Shown here: piece by piece, positions 1 through 7,730 of the stretch
How positions within the stretch are numbered: the first letter of the stretch is position 1
How the letters are laid out: every line of letters starts with the position of its first letter
Source of the DNA: JACMJP01 sp046160675
GTDB taxonomy: Bacteria > Bacteroidota > Bacteroidia > Chitinophagales > BACL12
Assembly (NCBI GenBank): GCA_046160675.1
Contig: JBJXHH010000081.1
Span: 1-28,528, forward strand
Direction: 5' to 3'
DNA: 28,528 bases
The notes under the pieces: generated by a model
Told to the model about the DNA's origin: nothing
Databases searched by the model: none
What the model saw: only the letters and a program-made list of their open reading frames with translations
Program-made: the position numbers and the translations under genes

Positions 1-833
1 GGCTGGCGCTGCTGAGGGTCGTCAACAGGTAATTCTTTATAAACAATTTTCTGATTCGTTTTTGTGAGGGCGATGATCTCTTCTGCAAATTCTTTAATGG
101 TGATCTCATCGGGATTGCCAAGGTTCACAGGCAAAGCATAATCACTCAATAATAATTTATAAATGCCATCCACCAGATCATCTACAAAACAAAAACTTCT
201 TGTCTGGCTGCCATCGCCGAATACCGTCAGATCCTCGCCCCGCAAAGCCTGCCCGATGAACGCCGGCAACGCCCGGCCGTCATTCAGTCGCATGCGGGGG
301 CCATAGGTATTAAATATTCTGGCAATTCTTGTTTCAAGTTGATGATACGTATGATACGCCATGGTGATGGCTTCCTGGAATCGTTTTGCTTCATCATACA
401 CACCCCTTGGACCCACTGGATTTACATTACCCCAGTAATTTTCATTTTGCGGATGTACCAGCGGGTCGCCGTATACTTCGCTTGTACTTGCAACTAATAT
501 TCTTGCTTTCTTACTTTTTGCAAGCCCCAGCAAATTATGCGTTCCCAGCGATCCTACTTTCAGAGTTTGAATCGGGATTTTTAAATAATCTATCGGCGAG
601 GCGGGTGATGCAAAATGCAAAATATAATGCAACTCTCCCGGTACATGAACAAATTTTGAAACATCATGATGATAAAACTCAAATTCCTTTTTGTCGAACA
701 GGTGTTTAATATTTTCAAGTGACCCTGTAATTAAATTATCCATCGCAATAACATGATAGCCTTCTTGTAAGAATCTATCACACAAATGTGAACCTAGAAA
801 CCCGGCACCGCCGGTAATAAGAACTCTTTTCAT
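1..833 (-). CDS. UDP-glucuronate decarboxylase-like NAD-dependent epimerase/dehydratase (3' end off window)
   Basis: Short-chain (extended SDR) nucleotide-sugar enzyme. The family converts UDP-glucuronate to UDP-xylose in the cytoplasm, supplying surface polysaccharide synthesis. About 277 residues are visible; the reading frame is open to base 1, and the family is usually about 310-320 residues, so roughly 40 C-terminal residues are missing. Seen by translating the minus strand: an N-terminal Rossmann motif TGGAGFLGSH right after MKRVLI, the catalytic TSEVYGDP segment, a YDEAK Tyr-x-x-x-Lys pair, and the family-typical ARIFNTYGPRM and FGDGSQTRSF segments. These match UXS closely and fit generic GalE or RmlB less well. 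The ATG overlaps the TGA of the upstream glutathione peroxidase gene as ATGA, implying translational coupling. Substrate assignment is by family resemblance only. Confidence 0.88.
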   Translation of the reverse strand, partial: MKRVLITGGAGFLGSHLCDRFLQEGYHVIAMDNLITGSLENIKHLFDKKEFEFYHHDVSKFVHVPGELHYILHFASPASPIDYLKIPIQTLKVGSLGTHNLLGLAKSKKARILVASTSEVYGDPLVHPQNENYWGNVNPVGPRGVYDEAKRFQEAITMAYHTYHQLETRIARIFNTYGPRMRLNDGRALPAFIGQALRGEDLTVFGDGSQTRSFCFVDDLVDGIYKLLLSDYALPVNLGNPDEITIKEFAEEIIALTKTNQKIVYKELPVDDPQQRQ

Positions 834-1333
834 GAATTTGTCTCAATTGCGGATGTTATGTAACTCATCATTTCATCATTTATCGGCTCTGTTGCGGGAG
901 GAAAAACAGTGATCAGTTTCCCAGTTTCATCCAGTAAAAATTTCTGGAAATTCCAGGTGATTGTTTTGTTCAGATCGTTTTTAAAATCAAGGGAGGTAAG
1001 AAATTTGAAAACAGGGTTTGCATCCTTACCAATAACAGAACTTTTTTCAGCAAGAGGAAAGGTTACTCCGTAACGGTATTTGCAAAAATTCTTGATTTCA
1101 ATATTAGAGCCGGGTTCCTGTTCACCGAAATCATTTGAAGGAAAACCCACGATCACAATCTTATCAGAAAAATTTTGATGTAATTCCTGCAAATGTGCAA
1201 ATTGCACAGTGTACATACATTCACTTGCTGTGTTCACAATCAAAATCTTTTTTCCCCTGAATTCAGAAAAACGAATTTCGTCCCCGCCAATCGCCGGGAA
1301 AGTAAAATCATAAATTGAAGAATAGCCCTGCAT
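830..1333 (-). CDS. Glutathione peroxidase family protein (thiol peroxidase)
   Basis: Cytoplasmic Cys-type glutathione peroxidase, 167 residues, expected to reduce hydroperoxides, in bacteria usually with thioredoxin as donor. The catalytic set is intact: Cys39 in NTASECMYT, Gln72 in FGEQEPG, and Trp127-Asn128 in TWNF. The residue after the catalytic Cys is Met where the family nearly always has Gly. The open frame extends upstream to 1420, but that part has no family similarity and would run into the divergent pterin gene. The ATG at 1333 (MQGYSSIYDF) gives the normal family length and lies 9 bases after a TAACTTTG promoter-like element. No signal peptide is visible. It is coupled to the downstream UXS-like gene by an ATGA overlap. 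Confidence 0.9.
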   Translation of the reverse strand: MQGYSSIYDFTFPAIGGDEIRFSEFRGKKILIVNTASECMYTVQFAHLQELHQNFSDKIVIVGFPSNDFGEQEPGSNIEIKNFCKYRYGVTFPLAEKSSVIGKDANPVFKFLTSLDFKNDLNKTITWNFQKFLLDETGKLITVFPPATEPINDEMMSYITSAIETNS

Positions 1334-1342
1334 GTTGACGAA

Positions 1343-1350
1343 CAAAGTTA
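1343..1350 (-). promoter_or_regulatory. Promoter -7 element for the glutathione peroxidase gene
   Basis: The minus strand reads TAACTTTG here, an exact match to the Bacteroidota -7 consensus TAnnTTTG, ending 9 bases before the ATG at 1333. No TTG is present 17-23 bases upstream, so the -33 element is missing or degenerate. Transcription would start within a few bases of the start codon. Confidence 0.5.
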
Positions 1351-1351
1351 A

Positions 1352-1385
1352 TTGAAAATAAGTGATTGGGTTTGATGTAAATTTG
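1352..1385 (+). promoter_or_regulatory. Promoter for the pterin synthase gene (TTG-N23-TAAATTTG)
   Basis: TTG at 1352-1354 and TAAATTTG at 1378-1385 are spaced 23 bases, at the upper limit of the spacing reported for Bacteroidota promoters. The -7 element ends 7 bases before the ATG at 1393, so the transcript would be leaderless or almost so. It lies back-to-back with the divergent promoter-like element at 1343-1350. Confidence 0.5.
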
Positions 1386-1392
1386 TGATGAA

Positions 1393-1800
1393 ATGAGAAC
1401 TGCAGTTTACCGTCGGGCAACTTTTAATGCAGCACATCGCCTGTACAACCCAAAGTGGGATGATGCTACTAATGACAAGGTTTTTGGGCTATGTAATAAC
1501 CCTAACTTTCACGGGCATAACTATACTTTGATTCTAAAGGTAACCGGGGAGGTTGATGCAGAAACTGGTTATGTTATGGATCTGAAAATTTTAAATGATC
1601 TCCTTAAAGAACTGGTGATAGAATCTTTTGACCATCAGAATCTTAACTTAGATGTTCCTGAATTTAAAACTTTAAACCCAACTGCAGAAAATATAGCAAG
1701 AGTGATATACGAAAAACTGCGCAGCAGGCTGGAAATGAAATATGATATCCAGGTGAGGTTATTTGAAACAGAGAATAATTTTGTTGAATATCCTGCTTAA
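1393..1800 (+). CDS. 6-pyruvoyl-tetrahydropterin synthase / QueD family protein
   Basis: Pterin-fold enzyme of 135 residues acting on 7,8-dihydroneopterin triphosphate. The family makes either 6-pyruvoyl-tetrahydropterin (biopterin route) or 6-carboxy-tetrahydropterin (queuosine precursor). Zinc ligands are visible: His15 (FNAAHRL), His40 and His42 (NFHGHNY). The probable catalytic Cys34 lies six residues before His40; further active-site residues are Asp80-His81 and Glu126 (ETENN). The C-x5-HGH spacing resembles animal-type PTPS rather than the C-x3-HGH of classical E. coli QueD, so the product is uncertain and no symbol is given. No other queuosine or folate gene is nearby. The stop codon shares the palindrome TTAA with the convergent haemoglobin gene. 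Confidence 0.88.
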   Translation: MRTAVYRRATFNAAHRLYNPKWDDATNDKVFGLCNNPNFHGHNYTLILKVTGEVDAETGYVMDLKILNDLLKELVIESFDHQNLNLDVPEFKTLNPTAENIARVIYEKLRSRLEMKYDIQVRLFETENNFVEYPA

Positions 1801-2186
1801 ATTAAACTCAGTTTATCCCTTTCCCCGAGTTTATACTTCAAAGTTTCTGCAATCACATGCGCCCTTTGCTTCATAGCATCAGCATTTTCTCCTGCATAGT
1901 TTGCATCAATTGTTTCGTTGAATAATTTCAGCCAACGTTCAAAATGTACAGGTTGTAGTTTTACTTTCTCATGCAGGGCAAAATGGGGCGTCATCACATT
2001 TCTTGCATAGCTGCCATTGTTCAAAATTGTAAAATCCCAGAAATCATACATCACGGGTAAATGATGTTGCCAATTCACATTTGCAATCTCATTGAAAATA
2101 TATCCCAGCACATCATCCACTTTCACTTTTTCGTAAAAGGTATTGATGATATGTTCTATATCTGCCCTCGTTTTAATATCATTCAT
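1797..2186 (-). CDS. Group III truncated haemoglobin
   Basis: Small cytoplasmic haem protein of 129 residues, which is full length for group III 2/2 haemoglobins. The diagnostic pattern is present: FYEKVKVDD near the N-terminus (Tyr18 at B10), the segment HLPVMYDFWDF (42-52), and the proximal His81 in VHFERWLKLF, followed by the TIDANYAGE helix. Members of this group are linked to oxygen or NO chemistry; the exact role is not established for this protein. It is translated with the upstream OsmC gene: the OsmC stop and this ATG overlap by one base (TAATG). It converges on the pterin synthase gene, and the four bases TTAA supply stop codons for both, leaving no room for a terminator between them. 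Confidence 0.92.
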   Translation of the reverse strand: MNDIKTRADIEHIINTFYEKVKVDDVLGYIFNEIANVNWQHHLPVMYDFWDFTILNNGSYARNVMTPHFALHEKVKLQPVHFERWLKLFNETIDANYAGENADAMKQRAHVIAETLKYKLGERDKLSLI

Positions 2187-2587
2187 TACCCAGCAATTTT
2201 GGTTTCAATAGTAATCGGGTTGCTCAATATTTTGTGAACCGGGCATTTTTTAGCGATGATATACAGGCGTTCTTTCATTTCCGCCGGTAGTTCTTTTCCA
2301 AAAGAAATATCTGTTTCAAACCGTGTCAGTTTTTCTTCCATGATTCTTGTCACCTTCACTGTAATGGTTCCTGTTTCCCATTGTTTTCTTCCTGCATACA
2401 TCTGCAGGGTGATGGCTGTGCAAGATGCCAGGCTCATACATAATAACTCTCCTGGCTTGGGTGCTGAATCTTTTCCCCCATCTTCTTCCGGTTCATCTGT
2501 ATATAACAAATGTGTTCTTGCCTGCATTAAGGTTCTGTAATGCACTTCGCCACTTGTTGCTGTAGCTGTTACTGTATTCTTTTCCAT
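2186..2587 (-). CDS. OsmC/Ohr family peroxiredoxin-like protein
   Basis: Cytoplasmic OsmC-family protein, 133 residues. OsmC and Ohr proteins reduce organic or inorganic hydroperoxides with a pair of reactive cysteines. Both are present: Cys56 in SLASCTAITL and Cys115 in KKCPVHKIL, with Glu47 of PGELL preceding the first helix. The CPVHK motif and the length fit the general OsmC (YhfA-like) branch rather than classical Ohr; that subdivision is inference. It is the first gene of a two-gene unit with the truncated haemoglobin (TAATG overlap), so the pair is probably co-expressed for peroxide, NO or oxygen stress. Confidence 0.9.
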   Translation of the reverse strand: MEKNTVTATATSGEVHYRTLMQARTHLLYTDEPEEDGGKDSAPKPGELLCMSLASCTAITLQMYAGRKQWETGTITVKVTRIMEEKLTRFETDISFGKELPAEMKERLYIIAKKCPVHKILSNPITIETKIAG

Positions 2588-2599
2588 CTAAAAATTTTT

Positions 2600-2630
2600 C
2601 AAAGTTGTTCCGAATAAAACAGATTAACAA
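2600..2630 (-). promoter_or_regulatory. Promoter for the OsmC/haemoglobin unit
   Basis: On the minus strand TTG (2630-2628) is followed after 20 bases by CAACTTTG (2607-2600), one mismatch from TAnnTTTG, ending 12 bases before the ATG at 2587. Spacing and position fit a Bacteroidota promoter. Confidence 0.45.
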
Positions 2631-2669
2631 GATTTAACCCGAAAGAGTGCAACAATACAAAGGTGATTA

Positions 2670-2701
2670 TTGTCTCTTTTCTCCACATGGTGTTAAATTT
2701 G
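2670..2701 (+). promoter_or_regulatory. Promoter of the aerotolerance (moxR-bat) operon
   Basis: TTG at 2670-2672, a 21-base spacer, then TAAATTTG at 2694-2701, an exact TAnnTTTG match. It lies 26 bases upstream of the ATG at 2728 and inside the longer open frame that could begin with GTG at 2647, which argues for the downstream start. A second exact match, TAATTTTG at 2711-2718, lies closer to the gene but lacks a suitable -33 element. Confidence 0.6.
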
Positions 2702-2727
2702 CGCCTGACTTAATTTTGTTTTATTGT

Positions 2728-3729
2728 ATGGATATCTTAAATGCATCTGACATCAAGGAATTAAATGAAAGGATCCACCAGGAAAGTGCTTTCATTGATT
2801 TGCTCCGCATGGAAACTTCCAAAGCTATTGTGGGGCAAAAGTATATGATTGACAGGCTCTTACTGGGGCTTCTTGCTCAAGGTCATATATTATTAGAGGG
2901 TGTGCCGGGATTGGCAAAAACACTTGCAATTAAAACACTTGCCTCGGCCATCAATGCGCATTTTTCAAGGATTCAGTTCACCCCGGATCTGTTACCTGCT
3001 GATGTTATTGGTACACTTATTTATAACCAGCAAGACAATAAGTTTACTGTAAAAAAGGGCCCCATTTTCGCAAATTTTATCCTGGCTGATGAAATCAACC
3101 GGGCGCCCGCAAAAGTGCAAAGCGCTTTATTGGAAGCCATGCAGGAAAAGCAAGTCACCATCGGTGAAAATACTTTTAAACTGGAAGAACCTTTTTTAGT
3201 ACTTGCAACACAAAACCCTATTGAGCAGGAAGGGACATATCCTCTCCCAGAAGCACAGGTAGATAGATTTATGATGAAAGTTGTGATTACTTATCCGCAA
3301 AAAGAAGAAGAAAAAATGATTATGCGGAACAATACAGCAAATACAACCTACCAGATACAACCCGTTATTGACCCTGCAGAAATTTTGCGGGCAAGAAATC
3401 TTGTAAAAGATGTGTACATGGATGAAAAAATTGAGCATTATATCCTGGATATTGTATTTGCTACCAGAAATCCTGAAAACTTCAAACTTGAAAAACTAAA
3501 ACACCTGATCACTTACGGTGGCTCCCCCAGGGCTAGCATAAACCTTGCGCTGGCAAGCAAAGGATATGCTTTCCTCAAACGCAGAGGCTATGTAATACCT
3601 GAAGATGTTCGGGCAATATGCCATGATGTGTTGCGCCACAGGATAGGTCTGACCTACGAAGCTGAAGCGGAGAATATTACTCCGGAAGAAATTATATCTG
3701 AAATTATTAATGTTGTTGAGGTTCCATGA
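2728..3729 (+). CDS. moxR: MoxR-family AAA+ ATPase, first gene of the aerotolerance operon
   Basis: Cytoplasmic AAA+ ATPase of the MoxR family, 333 residues. These ATPases are thought to work as chaperone-like partners of vWA proteins encoded beside them. Motifs in order: Walker A GVPGLAKT (58-65), Walker B ILADE (118-122) running into INRAPAKVQSALLEAM, sensor 1 LATQNP (159-164) with the family-typical IEQEGTYPLPEAQ and the Arg of DRF. The C-terminal lid carries GGSPRAS. An upstream GTG at 2647 would add 27 residues with no family similarity and would lie upstream of the predicted promoter, so ATG 2728 is chosen. It heads a run of eight genes in the same direction ending at 11002. Confidence 0.95.
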   Translation: MDILNASDIKELNERIHQESAFIDLLRMETSKAIVGQKYMIDRLLLGLLAQGHILLEGVPGLAKTLAIKTLASAINAHFSRIQFTPDLLPADVIGTLIYNQQDNKFTVKKGPIFANFILADEINRAPAKVQSALLEAMQEKQVTIGENTFKLEEPFLVLATQNPIEQEGTYPLPEAQVDRFMMKVVITYPQKEEEKMIMRNNTANTTYQIQPVIDPAEILRARNLVKDVYMDEKIEHYILDIVFATRNPENFKLEKLKHLITYGGSPRASINLALASKGYAFLKRRGYVIPEDVRAICHDVLRHRIGLTYEAEAENITPEEIISEIINVVEVP

Positions 3730-3808
3730 GTCATGCATGAAAGATTCAAGTTGAGCAAAAGTTTATTCAATGCATTTATAAAAACACTCATAAGTTATTA
3801 ATTCATTT

Positions 3809-4684
3809 ATGGATAAATCCACTCTTCTCAAAAAAGTAAGATATATAGAAATAAAGACGAAGGGTTTGTCGCAAAATATCTTTTCGGGCGAGTACCATTC
3901 GGCTTTCAAAGGAAGAGGTATGCTTTTTAGTGAAGTAAGGGAATATGTATATGGCGATGATATTCGGAATATTGAATGGAATGTTACAGCCAGGATGAAA
4001 CATCCCTATGTAAAAATATTTGAAGAAGAAAGGGAACTTACTGTAATGCTGCTCATAGATGTGAGCCAGAGCTCATACTTCGGGACAAAAAAAGTAATGA
4101 AGAACCAACTTATAACAGAAATTGCGGCAGTGCTTTCGTTCAGCGCTGTTACAAATAATGACAAGGTGGGCGTAATTCTATTCAGTGACAAAGTGGAAAA
4201 ATTTATCCCCCCGAAAAAAGGTCGCTCACATATTTTACGCATTATAAGCGACTTGCTTGAGTTTGAACCGAAAAGCAATGGTACAAACATATCTGGCGTA
4301 TTGGAGTTTTTCAGTAATGTGATTAAAAAACGGAGTACGGCTTTTGTGTTTTCAGATTTCATGAGTGGTAACTATGAAAAGCCCCTGCGTATTGCTGCAA
4401 GAAAACATGATGTTATAGGTGTACATATTTTTGATGAAATGGAAAGGGAATTGCCCGATGTTGGATTGATAAGGATGTTTGATGCTGAAACCGGAGAACA
4501 ACTTTGGGTGGATACCTCTAACAAAAATATCCGCACACAATACAAAAAAAAATATACTCAAAACCTGGAATATTTTACCAATACTTTTTTAAAGACTGGC
4601 GCCGATACTATCAGCATTAACAGCTTGAAGCCCTATGTTACAGAGTTACATAATTTTTTCAGGAAAAGAGCTGCAAAGAGATGA
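3809..4684 (+). CDS. DUF58 domain protein of the aerotolerance operon
   Basis: Cytoplasmic protein of 291 residues. The DUF58 signature GDDIRNIEWNVTARM lies at 49-63, followed by a vWA-like fold starting with DVSQS (84-88), a MIDAS-like D-x-S-x-S. No signal peptide or membrane segment is seen. In Bacteroidota and proteobacterial Bat/MoxR clusters a DUF58 gene regularly sits directly after moxR; its biochemical role is not known. The gap from moxR is 79 bases with no clear promoter or terminator, so co-transcription is likely; the gap to the next gene is only 11 bases. Confidence 0.92.
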   Translation: MDKSTLLKKVRYIEIKTKGLSQNIFSGEYHSAFKGRGMLFSEVREYVYGDDIRNIEWNVTARMKHPYVKIFEEERELTVMLLIDVSQSSYFGTKKVMKNQLITEIAAVLSFSAVTNNDKVGVILFSDKVEKFIPPKKGRSHILRIISDLLEFEPKSNGTNISGVLEFFSNVIKKRSTAFVFSDFMSGNYEKPLRIAARKHDVIGVHIFDEMERELPDVGLIRMFDAETGEQLWVDTSNKNIRTQYKKKYTQNLEYFTNTFLKTGADTISINSLKPYVTELHNFFRKRAAKR

Positions 4685-4695
4685 TCACATAAAGT

Positions 4696-5631
4696 ATGAA
4701 AACATTTTTTTTGAATAGTGTTGTTATCTTTTTTGCAGTGTTTACTTTACCTGTATTTGCACAAGATGTATCCATCACTGCAAAAACTGATAAACTGGAA
4801 TATCTTATCGGCGATTATATCCGCCTCCAAATCAAAGTAACAAAAACCGGAGATATCACCCTTCAGCTTCCTGACACAGACAGTATTTCAACTTTCGATA
4901 GAATCACAGTTTCGCCTGTCGATACTCTTACATCAGGCAATACAATTCAATACACCCAGGAGATTGTGTATAGTATTTATGATTCCGGTTTTTACAGTTT
5001 TAACCCTGTGAAAGTGATTTACAAGAAACAGGATGATGCAAATTATTTTCTTGCGCAAACAGATACAATATTATTTACAGTAAACTCTGTACCTGTAGAT
5101 ACTACAAAAGCAATAAAACCTATAAAAGATATAAAAAATGTTCAGGTCAAAAGTTATATATGGTTATATATTCTTATAGGTCTTGTAACACTGGGTGTAC
5201 TCATTTTTGTGATTTACAAGGTATTGAAAAACAAAAAAAAGACTGGAACTCCTCCCCAAAAAGTTCCGGCAATTTCATTATATGAAACCACCATGAAACA
5301 ACTCTTACAACTTGAAGAAAAAAAACTCTGGCAGCAGGATAAAACCAAAGAATATTATGTAGAGCTGACAGATATAATCAGAACATATATAGAACAGAGA
5401 TTTCATTTACCTGCCATGGAAAACACAAGTGATGAAATCATTGAGTCACTCGTCCGCTTAGGAATTGACACACATCAGGTAAATAATATTAATACTATTT
5501 TGCAATATGCTGACTTGGCAAAATTTGCTAAAAGCAGGCCCTTTGCTGCTGAAAATAATCTGGCTATGCAGTCTGCTAAAGACTTTGTAGAAGCAACACA
5601 GATAAAAGTACAAGAAACAAATCAAAATTAG
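4696..5631 (+). CDS. Membrane-anchored BatD-like protein of the aerotolerance operon
   Basis: Protein of 311 residues with a Sec signal peptide (1-22, ending PVFAQ), a periplasmic beta-rich region of about 130 residues resembling the N-terminal repeat of BatD, one membrane span (about 155-176), a basic stretch, and a cytoplasmic C-terminal domain. That domain, including YYVELTDIIRTYIEQRFHLP, resembles the C-terminal region of BatD and of DUF4381 proteins. It sits between DUF58 and batA, the usual place for a poorly named component of this operon in Bacteroidota. The TAG stop overlaps the GTG start of batA by one base. Its function is inferred only from the operon. Confidence 0.85.
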   Translation: MKTFFLNSVVIFFAVFTLPVFAQDVSITAKTDKLEYLIGDYIRLQIKVTKTGDITLQLPDTDSISTFDRITVSPVDTLTSGNTIQYTQEIVYSIYDSGFYSFNPVKVIYKKQDDANYFLAQTDTILFTVNSVPVDTTKAIKPIKDIKNVQVKSYIWLYILIGLVTLGVLIFVIYKVLKNKKKTGTPPQKVPAISLYETTMKQLLQLEEKKLWQQDKTKEYYVELTDIIRTYIEQRFHLPAMENTSDEIIESLVRLGIDTHQVNNINTILQYADLAKFAKSRPFAAENNLAMQSAKDFVEATQIKVQETNQN

Positions 5632-6665
5632 TGCAGGACATTTTTGAAAATATAAAAACCTATTTTGCTGATATCAGTTTTGCTGATCCATGGTATCTGC
5701 TGGCTCTTGCATTAATCCCGATATATGCCTGGAGAAATCATTACAGCCAGAAGAAAAAATTTGTGCAGATGAAAGCCAGTGATCTCTCGGGCATTAAGCA
5801 GATATCAAATACAGGAAAAGTAAAATATCGTTCTTCACTTTTTGTTTTGCGCTGCCTTGCTGTTGCTTCTGCAGTTATAGCCCTGGCAAGACCACAAACC
5901 GGTTTCAGTAATGAAAAAATTTCCACTCGTGGAATTGATATTTTGATATCCCTGGATGTATCTCCAAGCATGTATGCAGTTGACCTGCGCCCAAACAGGC
6001 TGGAAGCTGCCAAAGTAACTGCTAAAGAATTTATTGATGCAAGAAAAAATGACAGGATCGGGCTGGTCGTTTTTGCAGCTGAAGCATTTACACAATGCCC
6101 TATCACTTTAGACCACAACTTGTTGAAATCACAAATTGATTTTGTAGATAATTGGCAGTTAGGTGGAGGCACAGCGCTGGGAGATGGCTTGTTTATGGCC
6201 GTGAACCGGATTGCTGATACCACACAGTTAAACACAAAAGTTATTATTCTGCTAACAGACGGATATAAAAATGCCGGCGAATTTTCTCCTCTTGATGCAG
6301 CAGCTGCTGCACAGCAACTGAATGTAAGAGTGTACACAATTGGTGTAGGCAAAAAATCCGGTGAGCCTATCCCGATATTTGATAAAAACGGAAGGGAAGC
6401 CGGGTACCTTGATCCGAGCGAAGCATTTGATGAACCCACAATGCAGGAAATCGCCAATATTACCGGCGGAAAATATTTCAGGGCAAGCAGTAAAGAGGGG
6501 TTGTCAGAAATTTATAAAGAGATTGATGCAATAGAAAAACAAAAAGTAGATGTAAGTATTACAAAACGATACGATGAAAAGTTTTATCCTTTTGCGTTTG
6601 CCGCCATAATTTTTTTACTGCTTGAAATCATTTTATCACAAACCATATTTAGAAGTATAACATAA
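5631..6665 (+). CDS. batA: BatA, membrane-anchored von Willebrand A protein
   Basis: Inner-membrane vWA protein of 344 residues. Predicted spans lie at about 20-34, 68-86 and near the C-terminus (about 318-338). The vWA domain between them has an intact MIDAS: Asp109, Ser111 and Ser113 (DVSPSM), Thr181 (GGGTALGDGL), and Asp210 (LLTDG). The start is GTG: no in-frame ATG occurs before residue 47, and the first transmembrane helix needs the upstream sequence, so the GTG overlapping the previous stop (TAGTG) is well supported. BatA is associated with aerotolerance and stress survival in Bacteroides and spirochaetes; its molecular job is unresolved. batB follows with no intervening base. Confidence 0.94.
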   Translation: MQDIFENIKTYFADISFADPWYLLALALIPIYAWRNHYSQKKKFVQMKASDLSGIKQISNTGKVKYRSSLFVLRCLAVASAVIALARPQTGFSNEKISTRGIDILISLDVSPSMYAVDLRPNRLEAAKVTAKEFIDARKNDRIGLVVFAAEAFTQCPITLDHNLLKSQIDFVDNWQLGGGTALGDGLFMAVNRIADTTQLNTKVIILLTDGYKNAGEFSPLDAAAAAQQLNVRVYTIGVGKKSGEPIPIFDKNGREAGYLDPSEAFDEPTMQEIANITGGKYFRASSKEGLSEIYKEIDAIEKQKVDVSITKRYDEKFYPFAFAAIIFLLLEIILSQTIFRSIT

Positions 6666-7730
6666 ATGGAGTTTGAACATATATCCAATTTGTATTTCCT
6701 GCTTGCAATTCCTCTTGTATTGCTACTGTATTTTATTACTGCCGATTGGCGCAAAAAGGCTATTAAAAAAATTGGTGACTCAACTTTAGTTATGGGTCTG
6801 ATGGATCGTTTTTCAACCCGGAGAAAGTTCCTCAAACTCTTGTTGTTGCTGCTTGCATTTAGTTCTTTTGTTATCGCTCTTGCAAACCTGCGTTTAGGAA
6901 GTAAAAAAGAAAAGGTAGAAAACCAGGGGAGTGATGTTATTATTTGTTTTGATGTATCAAGAAGTATGTTGGCGGAAGATGTAAAGCCCAACCGCATAAC
7001 CCGGGCGCAAATACTGGCTTCACAAATTATTGAATCGCTTGCGGGAAACAAGATCGGGTTGGTTGTTTTTGCGGGGAAAGCTTATATTCAAATGCCTCTT
7101 ACGGTTGATGCTTCTGCATCTCTAATGTACCTTAATACAATTAATACAAACATGGTAAAAACTCAGGGAACAAATGTTGGTGAGGCGATAAGTGTTGCTC
7201 TTCAGGCGTTTGAAACAGGGAATACAGAGAGTGATGCAAAGAAAGAAAACAAAGCAATTATTATTATTACAGACGGCGAAAGCCATGACGGTGCAACTTT
7301 GGAATTGGCGGAAAAAGCTGCCGAAAAAAAAATAAAACTGATCGCTATTGGTGTTGGAACTTCTAAAGGAGCTCCCATTCCAATAAAAAAAGGGAACAGT
7401 ACAGATTTTAAAAAAGATGACTCTGGAAACATTGTACTTACAAAGCTGAACGAGCAGGCATTACAGGAAATTGCTGATGCCGGAAATGGAAAATACCTGA
7501 ACCTTGGTGAAGGAAGCAATGTTTTAAAAACTGTGAGGCAAGAAATAGATGAATTAGAAAAAAATAAAGGGGATACTTTTGAGTTTACTGATTACAAAAA
7601 TCATTTTCAATTGTTTCTTGTGCTGGGTTTAATATTTTTAACTCTGGAATTTTTTATGAGCGACAAGAAGCCCAGATGGATTGATGCAATTGACCTTTTT
7701 AGGACGTCAAAAAGAAAATCAAATGCGTAA
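6666..7730 (+). CDS. batB: BatB, membrane-anchored von Willebrand A protein
   Basis: Paralogue of BatA with the same layout: membrane spans at about 8-25 and 55-75, a vWA domain, and a C-terminal span (about 315-332). 354 residues. MIDAS residues are complete: Asp96, Ser98 and Ser100 (DVSRSM), Thr169 (TQGTNVGEAI), Asp203 (IITDGE). The DVSxSM...D(V/L)(K/R)PNR segment is shared with BatA, pointing to an old tandem duplication. The ATG directly follows the batA stop. The last eight bases overlap batC (ATGCGTAA). BatA and BatB probably form a complex with BatC, as proposed for other Bat systems; that is prior knowledge, not visible here. Confidence 0.94.
   Translation: MEFEHISNLYFLLAIPLVLLLYFITADWRKKAIKKIGDSTLVMGLMDRFSTRRKFLKLLLLLLAFSSFVIALANLRLGSKKEKVENQGSDVIICFDVSRSMLAEDVKPNRITRAQILASQIIESLAGNKIGLVVFAGKAYIQMPLTVDASASLMYLNTINTNMVKTQGTNVGEAISVALQAFETGNTESDAKKENKAIIIITDGESHDGATLELAEKAAEKKIKLIAIGVGTSKGAPIPIKKGNSTDFKKDDSGNIVLTKLNEQALQEIADAGNGKYLNLGEGSNVLKTVRQEIDELEKNKGDTFEFTDYKNHFQLFLVLGLIFLTLEFFMSDKKPRWIDAIDLFRTSKRKSNA

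Noticed and set aside
386..709. Plus-strand open frame of 107 codons
   Set aside because: Antisense to the UXS-like gene, whose conserved motifs are read on the minus strand across the same bases.
1334..1420. N-terminal extension of glutathione peroxidase
   Set aside because: It would run into the divergent pterin synthase gene, lies upstream of the promoter-like element, and has no similarity to the family.
2647..2727. GTG-initiated extension of MoxR
   Set aside because: It contains the operon promoter and lacks MoxR similarity; ATG 2728 begins the usual N-terminus.
5741..6457. Long minus-strand open frame (238 codons) inside batA
   Set aside because: Entirely antisense to the well-supported BatA vWA domain, Ser/Ala/Pro-rich composition, no recognisable domain.
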